From a virus: a stretch of 30,736 nt of DNA. Position 1 is the stretch's first letter. Each line of letters starts with the position of its first letter. A program made the position numbers and the translations under genes. Shown one piece after another: positions 12,982 through 20,494 of the stretch. The DNA is taken from positions 1-30,736 of IMG/VR virus record IMGVR_UViG_3300032087_004854, one strand, 5' to 3'. The notes under the pieces are model-generated. The model did not search any database, was not told where the DNA came from, and worked only from the letters and a program-made list of their open reading frames with translations.

Positions 12982-13321
12982 TATACCCTACCGTTTCTCT
13001 TACTATATCGTTATGATTAAACTCAGCCCAATAGAGTTCGTAAGCAACACCAGACTCTAAACATTCAAACTGATGATAGAGGCCTGGTTTGACTTTATGA
13101 TAATCACCTTCTTGAAGAACTGTAACATCAACTAAATCATAGTCGCGTTGCCAGGTACGAATAAGCATGCTACCTGATTCAACATAAAATCCATTCCATT
13201 TATAACGATGTAAGTGTTTAGAGCATACGCCACCTTCTTCCATTTCAATACGATGAAACTCTAAAGCACCATTTGCTTCAATCAATTCCGTCGTTCCCCA
13301 AACTTTACCTGCTTTCATCAT
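12974..13321 (-). CDS. Cupin-domain protein (mannose-6-phosphate isomerase-like)
   Basis: The protein has 115 residues. The two cupin motifs are visible: a His-rich first motif KHLHRYKWNGFYVESGSM and a second with GLYHQFECLESG. Small cupins of this type bind a metal and act as sugar-phosphate isomerases, epimerases or sensors. The ATG at 13321 follows GGAG and overlaps the stop of a 17-codon frame. Given the KDO and nucleotide-sugar genes in the same operon, a sugar substrate is plausible, but this is inference. Confidence 0.75.
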   Translation of the reverse strand: MMKAGKVWGTTELIEANGALEFHRIEMEEGGVCSKHLHRYKWNGFYVESGSMLIRTWQRDYDLVDVTVLQEGDYHKVKPGLYHQFECLESGVAYELYWAEFNHNDIVRETVGYIE

Positions 13322-13371
13322 TCATTCTCCATCAATGCTGCCCAATTGCAACCCTCGAGCAGTTCTACCAT
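13318..13371 (-). CDS. 17-codon minicistron before the cupin gene
   Basis: The frame ATG 13371 to TGA 13318 encodes MVELLEGCNWAALMENE. AAGG lies five bases upstream of the ATG, and its TGA overlaps the cupin ATG as ATGA. It fills exactly the only gap between coupled genes in this part of the operon, so it may serve as a coupling or leader peptide. It is too short to judge by composition. Confidence 0.4.
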   Translation of the reverse strand: MVELLEGCNWAALMENE

Positions 13372-13378
13372 TGTTACC

Positions 13379-13627
13379 TTAGCCAAAACGATCCCTCATT
13401 AGTTTATCTCTTATTCTACGAGTATATATTGTTTCAGGTATTTGATCTATGATTTCAATTAGAAGTTTCAAATCTTCTCGGTCAAATCCTCCATACTCTG
13501 TATCTTTGTTTACAATGTAGCCACGTCTGTTGAGTTCGTCGATGAAGTCTTGATCGTCCAAACTGTCGATGATATCACCTATATAAACATCTACATCTAC
13601 CTCTACATTTACAGTTTTATAGCGCAT
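13379..13627 (-). CDS. Unrecognised small phage protein
   Basis: This acidic 82-residue protein opens MRYKTVNVEVDVDVYIGDI and contains a helical SLDDQDFIDELNRRGY segment. The ATG at 13627 is chosen because GGAG sits seven bases upstream and the preceding stop is at 13629; an earlier frame start would lie deep in the upstream gene. No family is recognised. Confidence 0.65.
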   Translation of the reverse strand: MRYKTVNVEVDVDVYIGDIIDSLDDQDFIDELNRRGYIVNKDTEYGGFDREDLKLLIEIIDQIPETIYTRRIRDKLMRDRFG

Positions 13628-13628
13628 T

Positions 13629-13826
13629 TTAGTGCTCCAATCCAAATTCGAAGTCCAGTCGGTAACCATCACTAGGTTTATAACCAAAGTGCCTAAGTTC
13701 TTTGATTTCGTTCATCATAGCATTGCCGCTATAGTTAGCATAAGGATACTTGCCTAACAATCGTTCACCCGTCTTACAACGTGCATCTTTCTTGAAGACA
13801 AACAGTGTGTAACCATATTGTGTCAT
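13629..13826 (-). CDS. Unrecognised small phage protein
   Basis: This 65-residue, basic and aromatic-rich protein includes VFKKDARCKTGERLLGKYPY in its first half and ends FEFGLEH. The ATG overlaps the upstream stop as TAATG. There is no membrane segment and no recognised motif. Confidence 0.65.
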   Translation of the reverse strand: MTQYGYTLFVFKKDARCKTGERLLGKYPYANYSGNAMMNEIKELRHFGYKPSDGYRLDFEFGLEH

Positions 13827-14155
13827 TATACATAGGCCTTACCTAGTAAATTTTCTGCTGACCAACGGGCTTCCCAATCTCCAATCCATTCAATTTTCTT
13901 TTCTCTTGACCAACCAGCCAGATAATCATTGTCTCTGTCAAATAGTTTTAATACTTCTTCTTCTGACATTAACTGTGTATCAACAATGTTTTCATTTAAA
14001 CAAAGTTGGCTGAACTCTTCAGCTTCATTGCAAGTCACAGAATCTTTAATAAAAGTTTCTGGATCACAGTCTTTGATGTCACTCGTAGGAATGACATATC
14101 TTGTTCTAAACTGTAGAACCGCGGTTAACACTACATAATCACTCATTTCGCTCAT
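13826..14155 (-). CDS. Unrecognised acidic phage protein
   Basis: The protein has about 109 residues, is acidic, with a Trp-rich C terminus (WSREKKIEWIGDWEARW). Three in-frame ATGs compete (14170, 14155, 14146); 14155 is preferred because AGGA lies seven bases upstream. The start lies within the end of kdsB, so the two are translationally coupled. No family is recognised. Confidence 0.65.
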   Translation of the reverse strand: MSEMSDYVVLTAVLQFRTRYVIPTSDIKDCDPETFIKDSVTCNEAEEFSQLCLNENIVDTQLMSEEEVLKLFDRDNDYLAGWSREKKIEWIGDWEARWSAENLLGKAYV

Positions 14156-14813
14156 TCCATTTCCTCGCATCTTCAGGTGTATTAATTTCTATTCCATTCC
14201 ATTCTACCTCATTTACACCAATTTGTACACCGTTTTTTATCCATCTTAATTGTTCTAATTGTTCAATTTGTTCTTCAGGATATTTTACATATGACCAATA
14301 TTTAGCAAGTACTTCTCTTGTATATCCATACACACCTAAATGCCAATCACCATATCCTTTAAATCCTCTTCCAAACCATAAAGCTCTATTTTCAAATCGA
14401 ATTAATTTTACCGTATTAGGATCATTTTGTAATTCTTTAGGCATTTTAGTATAGACAGTAGATACATGATAAAACCCTAATAAATCTATACAACCTTCAA
14501 TACAATCAGATGTTACGTCAGGCATATCACCTTGAACATTAATAAACTGATCGTATCTTCTTAATAAAGGTATGGCTCCACTACATCTTTCAGTTCCATT
14601 TTTGTAATTAGCATTTTCAACTCTACAATTATTATCATTAAAACGTTCTGCTATACTCCAATCGTCTGTTAAAACATATGTATCAAGACCTGTTTTAGCA
14701 CATACTTCATATACACGCTTTATCATTGGAATACCACCCAAATTTACAAGTGGCTTTCCAGGAAATCGACTAGATTTAAATCTAGCTGGAATAAGAATAG
14801 CGGTCGATGTCAT
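14139..14813 (-). CDS. kdsB: CMP-KDO synthetase KdsB (3-deoxy-manno-octulosonate cytidylyltransferase)
   Basis: The protein has 224 residues. Family motifs run through the sequence: ILIPARFKSSRFPGKPL at the N terminus (CTP binding), VLTDDWSIAERF, NGTERC, FINVQGDMP (metal-binding Asp) and the C-terminal EQLEQLRWI...INTPEDA. It activates KDO to CMP-KDO, the donor for lipopolysaccharide inner core. Bacterial KdsB is about 245-255 residues, so this is slightly compact but complete in motifs. It overlaps kdsA by 32 bases. Related enzymes activate other keto-sugars, so the exact acid is not certain. Confidence 0.92.
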   Translation of the reverse strand: MTSTAILIPARFKSSRFPGKPLVNLGGIPMIKRVYEVCAKTGLDTYVLTDDWSIAERFNDNNCRVENANYKNGTERCSGAIPLLRRYDQFINVQGDMPDVTSDCIEGCIDLLGFYHVSTVYTKMPKELQNDPNTVKLIRFENRALWFGRGFKGYGDWHLGVYGYTREVLAKYWSYVKYPEEQIEQLEQLRWIKNGVQIGVNEVEWNGIEINTPEDARKWNERNE

Positions 14814-15540
14814 TTACTACACTTTCAAAATCTTCTAGTCTTAGCATATTTGGTCCATCACTTGGTGCATTATCTGGATCTGCATGTACTTCTAAAAAGA
14901 AGTTGCTAATACCCATAGCACTGGCAGCCCGAGCAAGACCTGGAACGTAATCACGATTACCGCCACTTGATTTCCCATTGCCTCCGGGTTTTTGGACAGA
15001 GTGCGTAACATCAAAAACAATAGGATTGTCATAGTTAGCAAGCATATACTGAAGGCCAGTATAGTCAACAACAAGATTATTATACCCAAAACTAGTACCT
15101 CTTTCTGTAATCCAAACTTCTTTCGCGTTTTTAGTTTTACTTAATATGCCAGCAACATCCCAAGGTGCTAGGAATTGTCCCTTTTTAATATTAACTATGC
15201 AATTTGATTTACAAGCTTCTACAATTAAATCAGTTTGTCTACATAAGAATGCTGGTATTTGTAAAACATCAACTACACCTTTACATCTACTTATTTGTCC
15301 TACAGTGTGAACATCGGTTAATATTTTAAAACCAGCGTCTCTAATTTTTTGAAAGTCAGGCAGTGTGTCATCAATACCTACACCACGCTTACCAGACATG
15401 CTGGTGCGATTTGCTTTGTCAAAGCTTGCTTTAAATATATATTCAATTTCATATTTATCACAAACATCTTTACAATGATTAGCAATTTCTAAAGATTGCT
15501 CAAGAGACTCATGTTGACACGGTCCTGCTATTATCCGCAC
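14782..15540 (-). CDS. kdsA: KDO-8-phosphate synthase KdsA
   Basis: The protein has 252 residues. Clear KdsA motifs: GPC near the start, FKASFDKANRTS, LTDVH, LQIPAFLCRQTDL, NIKKGQFL, TERGTSFGYNNLVVD, DVTHSVQ and the EVH...SDGP end. It condenses phosphoenolpyruvate with arabinose 5-phosphate to KDO 8-phosphate. The start is GTG at 15540, supported by GAGGAAG seven bases upstream; no ATG is available. It lies inside the end of the upstream gene. With kdsB it gives two of the four KDO-CMP steps (the isomerase and phosphatase are not seen here). Confidence 0.95.
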   Translation of the reverse strand: MRIIAGPCQHESLEQSLEIANHCKDVCDKYEIEYIFKASFDKANRTSMSGKRGVGIDDTLPDFQKIRDAGFKILTDVHTVGQISRCKGVVDVLQIPAFLCRQTDLIVEACKSNCIVNIKKGQFLAPWDVAGILSKTKNAKEVWITERGTSFGYNNLVVDYTGLQYMLANYDNPIVFDVTHSVQKPGGNGKSSGGNRDYVPGLARAASAMGISNFFLEVHADPDNAPSDGPNMLRLEDFESVVNDIDRYSYSS

Positions 15541-15844
15541 GTTTTGCTTCCTCTCGTTCTATGGCAGCTTCAACCGCGTTAGTCATACATTCATATAAAA
15601 TTTCACCTACAACTTCAGCGCAATCATCTTCTGTAAGACCATCAATTGGAGAAGACAAAATTTCAAAATTAAAATTTAATTCGTCTTTTTCAGCCACTTC
15701 GGCAATAGTACCAAACCTAAAAACAGTTTCAGTATATTCACCTTCTAATATTCTAACATTCCACCAATTTTCATCATCTGATGGAATTAGTTCAAAGTCT
15801 TCATTCTGTTTCAAATTCAAGTTCCACTTCTGTTTGATAACCAA
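15509..15844 (-). CDS. Unrecognised acidic protein downstream of uvsX
   Basis: The protein has up to 111 residues and is strongly acidic, containing IPSDDENWWNVRILEGEYTE-like sequence and a helical C terminus rich in Glu/Ala. There is no in-frame ATG near the start: TTG codons at 15844, 15820 and 15814 are the candidates, and 15814/15820 have GTGGA upstream. The gene overlaps the end of uvsX and the start of kdsA. Function unknown. Confidence 0.6.
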   Translation of the reverse strand: MVIKQKWNLNLKQNEDFELIPSDDENWWNVRILEGEYTETVFRFGTIAEVAEKDELNFNFEILSSPIDGLTEDDCAEVVGEILYECMTNAVEAAIEREEAKRADNSRTVST

Positions 15845-16841
15845 TGGCGTATTGCCGTTTTAAAAATTCTTTGAAATCAGTATTAGTAAAGATTGGATCC
15901 CAAAATTCTTTCTCTAAAGTTTGATCATACCTAACCTTTGCGCCAATTTCACCTGTTTCCTGATTAACTTCAGAATACCACCCGTTGGAAGGTTTAGTAA
16001 CGTAGCCACCAGCGAGAGCCACATCAAGAAGGCCGCTGTAATTGCGAACACCACCGTCCCAGGAAACAGTAATAGGAATCTTAGACTTTTCTTTAACATA
16101 CCTGCTCTTTTCAACGTTAATTACAAAATGATACCCTTGAATCTCTGTACCTTTTTTATCTTGTTGTCTACCAAGAATCCAAATATTATCAGCACTATAA
16201 TATATGCCTGTACCTCCAGATACTACAGCTTTTGGAAATAATCCAATTTCCATATAAGTGTGATTTACTGCAATAAGAGGAATATCTTTCATATTTAGGT
16301 ATGGAGTACACATTCTAAACAGACCTTTAAGAGCTTTTGCTCTTGACATGTCTGCTACAGATTTTTCATTAATAGCATCTTCTAATTCTTTTTTCGATGC
16401 TAAATTACCAACTGAATCAATCATAATAATAACTTTATCATTACGATCAAGACCTTCAAGTTGAGAAATAACATCAAACTTAAGTTCTTCTACGTTTGTA
16501 ATTGGTGTATGAAGAACTCGAGTAGTATCGATATCATATTGTTGAAAATAAGATTGAGGAGAACCAAACTCTGAGTCATAAAATAATAGAACAGCATCTT
16601 CGTATTTTTTCAAATAAGCAGAAGCCATAATAAGACCAAAAGAAGTTTTAAAATGTTTTGATGGACCTGCAAGAACTGTAAGACCTGGAGCAATTCCTCC
16701 ATCTACAGAACCAGATAATGCCACATTAATCATTGGTACATCTGTTGGTACCATATCTTTTTCAGTAAAAAACTTACTTTCACTTAGAACATTAGTAAAT
16801 TCTATTTTACTGTTCTTTTTCAATTTATCCATTATTGACAT
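15801..16841 (-). CDS. uvsX: UvsX recombinase (RecA-like)
   Basis: This 346-residue protein has a RecA core. Walker A is AGPSKHFKTS (about 58-67), closely like the GPSKSFKS form in T4 UvsX rather than the GPESSGKT of bacterial RecA. Walker B is in DKVIIMIDSVGNL, and VNHTYMEIG marks the loop region. It forms filaments on single-stranded DNA and drives strand exchange in recombination-dependent replication and repair. ATG at 16841 is separated by one base from the upstream stop. The acidic C terminus (ELEFETE) is typical of RecA-type proteins. Confidence 0.95.
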   Translation of the reverse strand: MSIMDKLKKNSKIEFTNVLSESKFFTEKDMVPTDVPMINVALSGSVDGGIAPGLTVLAGPSKHFKTSFGLIMASAYLKKYEDAVLLFYDSEFGSPQSYFQQYDIDTTRVLHTPITNVEELKFDVISQLEGLDRNDKVIIMIDSVGNLASKKELEDAINEKSVADMSRAKALKGLFRMCTPYLNMKDIPLIAVNHTYMEIGLFPKAVVSGGTGIYYSADNIWILGRQQDKKGTEIQGYHFVINVEKSRYVKEKSKIPITVSWDGGVRNYSGLLDVALAGGYVTKPSNGWYSEVNQETGEIGAKVRYDQTLEKEFWDPIFTNTDFKEFLKRQYAIGYQTEVELEFETE

Positions 16842-16842
16842 A

Positions 16843-17598
16843 TTATACTGGAATCCCTTCGAATTGATTATTCATAATAAATTGCTTTACGTCTACTTTT
16901 GGTTTCCAACCAAATTCTTCTTTCATATGAGTATTATCAGCAGTATTGTTTGGAGCTTCACAAGTAGCACCTTCTTTTATAGGTACGTTATATCCAGCCA
17001 ATTCTGCCAAATCAGATACAGTATTACCCACTCCAGTACCAATATCGTAAGCGCGCTGTTGTGGTTCATTGTCAGAATTGATAATAGCCAATATCGCTGA
17101 GACAACATCACTAACGTGAATAAAGTCACGCACGTGATTAGTACTATACTCAAGATTGCTTGAAAGAAGCCTACCCATGAACATAGTATCGCGAGCACCA
17201 TCACCATACACAGTTGTAAAGCGAAGCGCTGTTTGTCTAGCTCTTGCAGTTTCTTCGTTAACTTTCTTTGTTGTTCCATAAGGAGATAACCACCATCTGT
17301 GAATACAGGATGAGGAAGCATACAATAATGGTACATTATTCTTCCTACAAATTTGTTGTATTCGAGTTGTATTTTCTACATTGTTTTTCCAATATTCTTG
17401 TGGATAGTCAATGCTACGTCTTACGTCGGCTTGTGCTGCTAAATGAATTACCCAACTTACACCAGAAGGTAATTCAAAGTGATCGATATGTCTTTCAATC
17501 TTTCGATCCCACTGATCTACAACATGTCCAGCTGCAATCAGTTCCTTTACTAAATGGGATCCAATGAACCCATGTGATCCAGTTACTACAATTTTCAT
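16843..17598 (-). CDS. NAD-dependent sugar epimerase/dehydratase
   Basis: This extended short-chain dehydrogenase has 251 residues. The N terminus KIVVTGSHGFIGSHLVKEL holds the GxxGxxG NAD site, and SSSCIHRWWLSPYGTTK supplies the Ser and the YxxxK catalytic pair. HLAAQADV and RDFIHVSDVV are typical of UDP-glucose 4-epimerase/RmlB relatives. It is 50-80 residues shorter than usual because the middle substrate region is reduced. AGAGGA precedes the ATG. It is the first gene after the promoter at 17664-17636. The substrate is likely a nucleotide sugar. Confidence 0.88.
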   Translation of the reverse strand: MKIVVTGSHGFIGSHLVKELIAAGHVVDQWDRKIERHIDHFELPSGVSWVIHLAAQADVRRSIDYPQEYWKNNVENTTRIQQICRKNNVPLLYASSSCIHRWWLSPYGTTKKVNEETARARQTALRFTTVYGDGARDTMFMGRLLSSNLEYSTNHVRDFIHVSDVVSAILAIINSDNEPQQRAYDIGTGVGNTVSDLAELAGYNVPIKEGATCEAPNNTADNTHMKEEFGWKPKVDVKQFIMNNQFEGIPV

Positions 17599-17635
17599 TT
17601 AAGAATCCTCTAATATTAATGAAGCTATTTATGCT

Positions 17636-17664
17636 ATTATACCATAAATTCATCTAATAGTACA
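17636..17664 (-). promoter_or_regulatory. Sigma70-like early promoter inside the end of the upstream gene
   Basis: On the minus strand TGTACT (17664-17659), 17 bases, TATAAT (17641-17636). The -10 overlaps the stop codon of the gene ending at 17637. It would drive the epimerase-uvsX-kdsA-kdsB-gp41-thyX unit. Confidence 0.65.
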
Positions 17665-18674
17665 CTCTTTTCTGGTGGTCGACCTTGTCTTTGTGCCCAT
17701 CCTGATACCCAACCAGAATTATTTTGAATATTAGCAGAGATATGGTCAAACGTATCGTCATTTCGTGGTACATAATTTTGACCAAATCGAACAAAGTCAC
17801 ATAAAACATCTTCATTATCTCGTGGTGCCCCACCCATACGTTCACATAATATATCCATAAATTTATCAGTACTATATCCGCTTGACATCATTTTCATACA
17901 CCTAACGGCATTATTACCAAAATATCCATGAGACTGATCATCTACAAGATCTTTATGATAATCACCCAAATCATATGAAAAAGCAGCATAAACAAAGTTA
18001 AATTTTCTGTGTCCCTGTTCAGCATTATATGCATTTAAAAAATCTGTAACTTGTTTATGTGTTTTCTTTTGGCCACTATGTAACCAATCAATGAGTCTAT
18101 CTAAAAGATGTGGTAATTCTTCAGTAAGATAATCAATAACACTTACACCTTTACGAGGAGCTGGAGGTTGGTTTCCAATTGAAGTGAAAGTTGGAATCTT
18201 ATTTGCTTTACGGTATTTAAGATCAGCACTCATTTCTTCAATTGATTCTAAAACTCCCCATTTATGAACACAATTATTTCTATAACCATGATCTCTTGTA
18301 AATGATGCTCCAGATCCTGTGGCTCTATGACACATATAAGCAAATAACCACGTTTTAAGATCCCATTTTTCAGTGATATAGCTATCAACCAAATCTACGT
18401 GTTTTTGACCTAAAGATTTATTCTTTAATTGATGATGTCTTTTTGGTGTTTCACTACGATACCTTAAATCTTGTAAAACATTTGAAAAACCAGCAGCATC
18501 TCTTGTATAACAATCGTAAATATCAATCTCTTGCATAAGATCGTCATTTATTTCTTTATTTGCTATTTCACCTGTATAAGGAATTTTTCCCCAGTTACAA
18601 TTAATTTGTAACCACTTGGCTCTTGGATAATAATAATCTACTAAAATATCAATTGCTTTTTCATTAAGCCACAT
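17637..18674 (-). CDS. Unrecognised large soluble protein of the PLP/SGNH gene set
   Basis: This 345-residue, helix-rich protein has Cys, His and aromatic residues in conserved-looking islands: CHRATGSGASFTRDHGYRN in the first half, PTFTSIGNQPPAPRKG in the middle and DFVRFGQNYVPRND near the end. I do not recognise the family. The Gly-rich/His islands and the neighbours (PLP enzyme, SGNH-like, thymidylate-synthase-like) raise the possibility of an amino acid:DNA transferase or related base-modification enzyme, but I cannot show this. It overlaps the PLP gene by 11 bases. Its final codons contain the next promoter. Confidence 0.7.
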   Translation of the reverse strand: MWLNEKAIDILVDYYYPRAKWLQINCNWGKIPYTGEIANKEINDDLMQEIDIYDCYTRDAAGFSNVLQDLRYRSETPKRHHQLKNKSLGQKHVDLVDSYITEKWDLKTWLFAYMCHRATGSGASFTRDHGYRNNCVHKWGVLESIEEMSADLKYRKANKIPTFTSIGNQPPAPRKGVSVIDYLTEELPHLLDRLIDWLHSGQKKTHKQVTDFLNAYNAEQGHRKFNFVYAAFSYDLGDYHKDLVDDQSHGYFGNNAVRCMKMMSSGYSTDKFMDILCERMGGAPRDNEDVLCDFVRFGQNYVPRNDDTFDHISANIQNNSGWVSGWAQRQGRPPEKSVLLDEFMV

Positions 18675-19548
18675 TCTTCGCCCACTCCCTATATGAATCT
18701 ATAGTATCTGCTAATTCTAAATTTTGTAAAATTGGTTCTTTTCCTACATTCCAAAAGAGAATGTCTTTATCAGTATTTTTAGGAATATACTTCCATACTT
18801 TGCCATCGTAAGTATCTATAGTCGGAAAAGGTGGTAGGTTTTCTTTTTTCTCTGCTTGTAAAAATGCAAGAGGTTCAGATATAGGTTTGGCAATTCCAAG
18901 CTCTCCAGCTTTCATATTACGAGATACACAAACTGAATGAAACTTTGCATTTGGCCATGCAATTTGAAGGGCACGAGTAAGTACACCTGTTGATGTAGCA
19001 GTATAAACTTCTTCTGGTTCTCGTATCTTCGAAGCTGTCTTTACAATACCAGCTGTGACCATTTCATGTTTCAATCCAAGTGGTACAAAGAAAGCATTTT
19101 TTCTTTCAGAAGCCCATTTCTTTGCAATGGCATTTAGATTTGGCATAGCAGCTATTCTATGAAATTGGAATTTAGCTCCTCGTTCAATACAACAGGCTTG
19201 ATGATGACTAATCTTTTTTGATGAAGGCATAAAAAGCATGACATCTTTACCATGTCGTTTTGCTACGTCAAGTATACTAACACCAGCAAGACCAGTCCGA
19301 GGTTGAACATAGACGATAGTATCGATTCGAGAATCGAGGCTACTAATAAGACAATCACCGCCACGAACTTTAGAACCCACAAGATAGTCGTCACGAACAA
19401 CTCGTACACCATCGTGCATATTAACCACTGGTTCACCATAAGGATCTTCCCAATCTTTTGCTAAATCTAAATAATATTCTTTTGGATCTCCATAGAATGG
19501 GTTTATATCTTTATTAATTCCATCTATAACATGATTTTTAAACGCCAA
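18664..19548 (-). CDS. Fold-type-II PLP-dependent enzyme
   Basis: The protein has 294 residues. VGSKVRGGD places a lysine (Lys60) where the ACC deaminase/cysteine synthase group has its PLP lysine. VQPRTGLAGVSILDVAKRHG is the typical helix that follows, and YTATSTGVLTRAL is the Gly/Ser/Thr phosphate-binding loop. Such enzymes carry out beta-elimination, replacement, deamination or decarboxylation-type chemistry on amino acids. The TTG at 19548 is preferred: GGGGAG lies nine bases upstream and it overlaps the preceding stop by 11 bases. An ATG at 19632 would add residues that do not fit the fold. Substrate unknown; a modified nucleotide bearing an amino acid is one possibility. Confidence 0.75.
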   Translation of the reverse strand: MAFKNHVIDGINKDINPFYGDPKEYYLDLAKDWEDPYGEPVVNMHDGVRVVRDDYLVGSKVRGGDCLISSLDSRIDTIVYVQPRTGLAGVSILDVAKRHGKDVMLFMPSSKKISHHQACCIERGAKFQFHRIAAMPNLNAIAKKWASERKNAFFVPLGLKHEMVTAGIVKTASKIREPEEVYTATSTGVLTRALQIAWPNAKFHSVCVSRNMKAGELGIAKPISEPLAFLQAEKKENLPPFPTIDTYDGKVWKYIPKNTDKDILFWNVGKEPILQNLELADTIDSYREWAKNVA

Positions 19549-20494
19549 GAGGTGATACTCCCCAATCGTTTCTTCTATGAAAAGGAGGAGCAATATGTAC
19601 ACTTCCACCATGTTCCATATAAGTATTCGCATATTTTTCTGGATCCATAGTATACCAATGTTCAGGTGGCATTACTACTTTACCTTTTGATTCATTATGT
19701 AGTATTTCAATAAAACGATTTGTTAAATCATATCGTTCTTTCCATGATCCAAAGAATGGTGTCTTTTTAAAATAACCAGTTTTAGGTAATTTACGACCTT
19801 CATATTCTACTGGAACAGGTGCCGTAAACCAAACATCATCTCCAAGTTCATTACCTTGACGAACATATTCTTTTAAAGTTTCTTTTAAATCGAAATCAGA
19901 ATGACGCAATATATGGTGCCTAATATCAATAGAACCGAGGCATATAGTAAGTCTATGTACGGATTCTTTGAAGTCTTCTCTGAGTCCTCTTCTAAGAGAT
20001 CCATAAAGAGTTTTACCATCAGTACGGTACACACGGTCACCAGCAGCGCTAAAAGCAATTGTATGAGAATCTCCATAGGTAATTCCATCTGATTTAATAT
20101 TTCTTTGTGTTAAAAAAGGAATATATTTTATTCTTTCAGAAACCATATCACACCACTTTTCAGTGATGCCTTCATATGTAGTATTATTACCTATACGAAC
20201 TTTTAACATAGCTCCATAGTCTGGCATATCGCAATCAAGTGACGTGATATTGTTACACGCTAACAACGTGTTTATTTTATCAAATATTTCTTTTGTAGCT
20301 CCACCAAATAAATTAAGTGTCCCACCAAAATTCACGCCATGATCAACATAAACTTGATCGGCTTTTAGAATATTAGCAGAACACTTATGATCTATTGCGG
20401 CATTTAGTTGGTTTTGCCAAATTTGTGTCCATCCTAAAACATGTGACTTTTCAGTTTTAGGAATATTAGTGATAGGATTCGTTATGACTTTCAT
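19538..20494 (-). CDS. SGNH/GDSL hydrolase-like protein
   Basis: This 318-residue protein has the SGNH blocks: TYGDSHTIAF (block I, nucleophile Ser), ICLGSIDIRHH (block III, G-x-I-D in place of GxND) and a late GGSVHIAPPF carrying the expected catalytic His. The N-terminal 120 residues form an extra domain with VDHGVNFGGTLNLFGG. SGNH enzymes are esterases or acyl transferases on lipids, sugars or amino acids. The gene overlaps the next one by 11 bases and the previous one by 29, so it should act with the PLP enzyme. The actual substrate is unknown. Confidence 0.6.
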   Translation of the reverse strand: MKVITNPITNIPKTEKSHVLGWTQIWQNQLNAAIDHKCSANILKADQVYVDHGVNFGGTLNLFGGATKEIFDKINTLLACNNITSLDCDMPDYGAMLKVRIGNNTTYEGITEKWCDMVSERIKYIPFLTQRNIKSDGITYGDSHTIAFSAAGDRVYRTDGKTLYGSLRRGLREDFKESVHRLTICLGSIDIRHHILRHSDFDLKETLKEYVRQGNELGDDVWFTAPVPVEYEGRKLPKTGYFKKTPFFGSWKERYDLTNRFIEILHNESKGKVVMPPEHWYTMDPEKYANTYMEHGGSVHIAPPFHRRNDWGVSPLGV

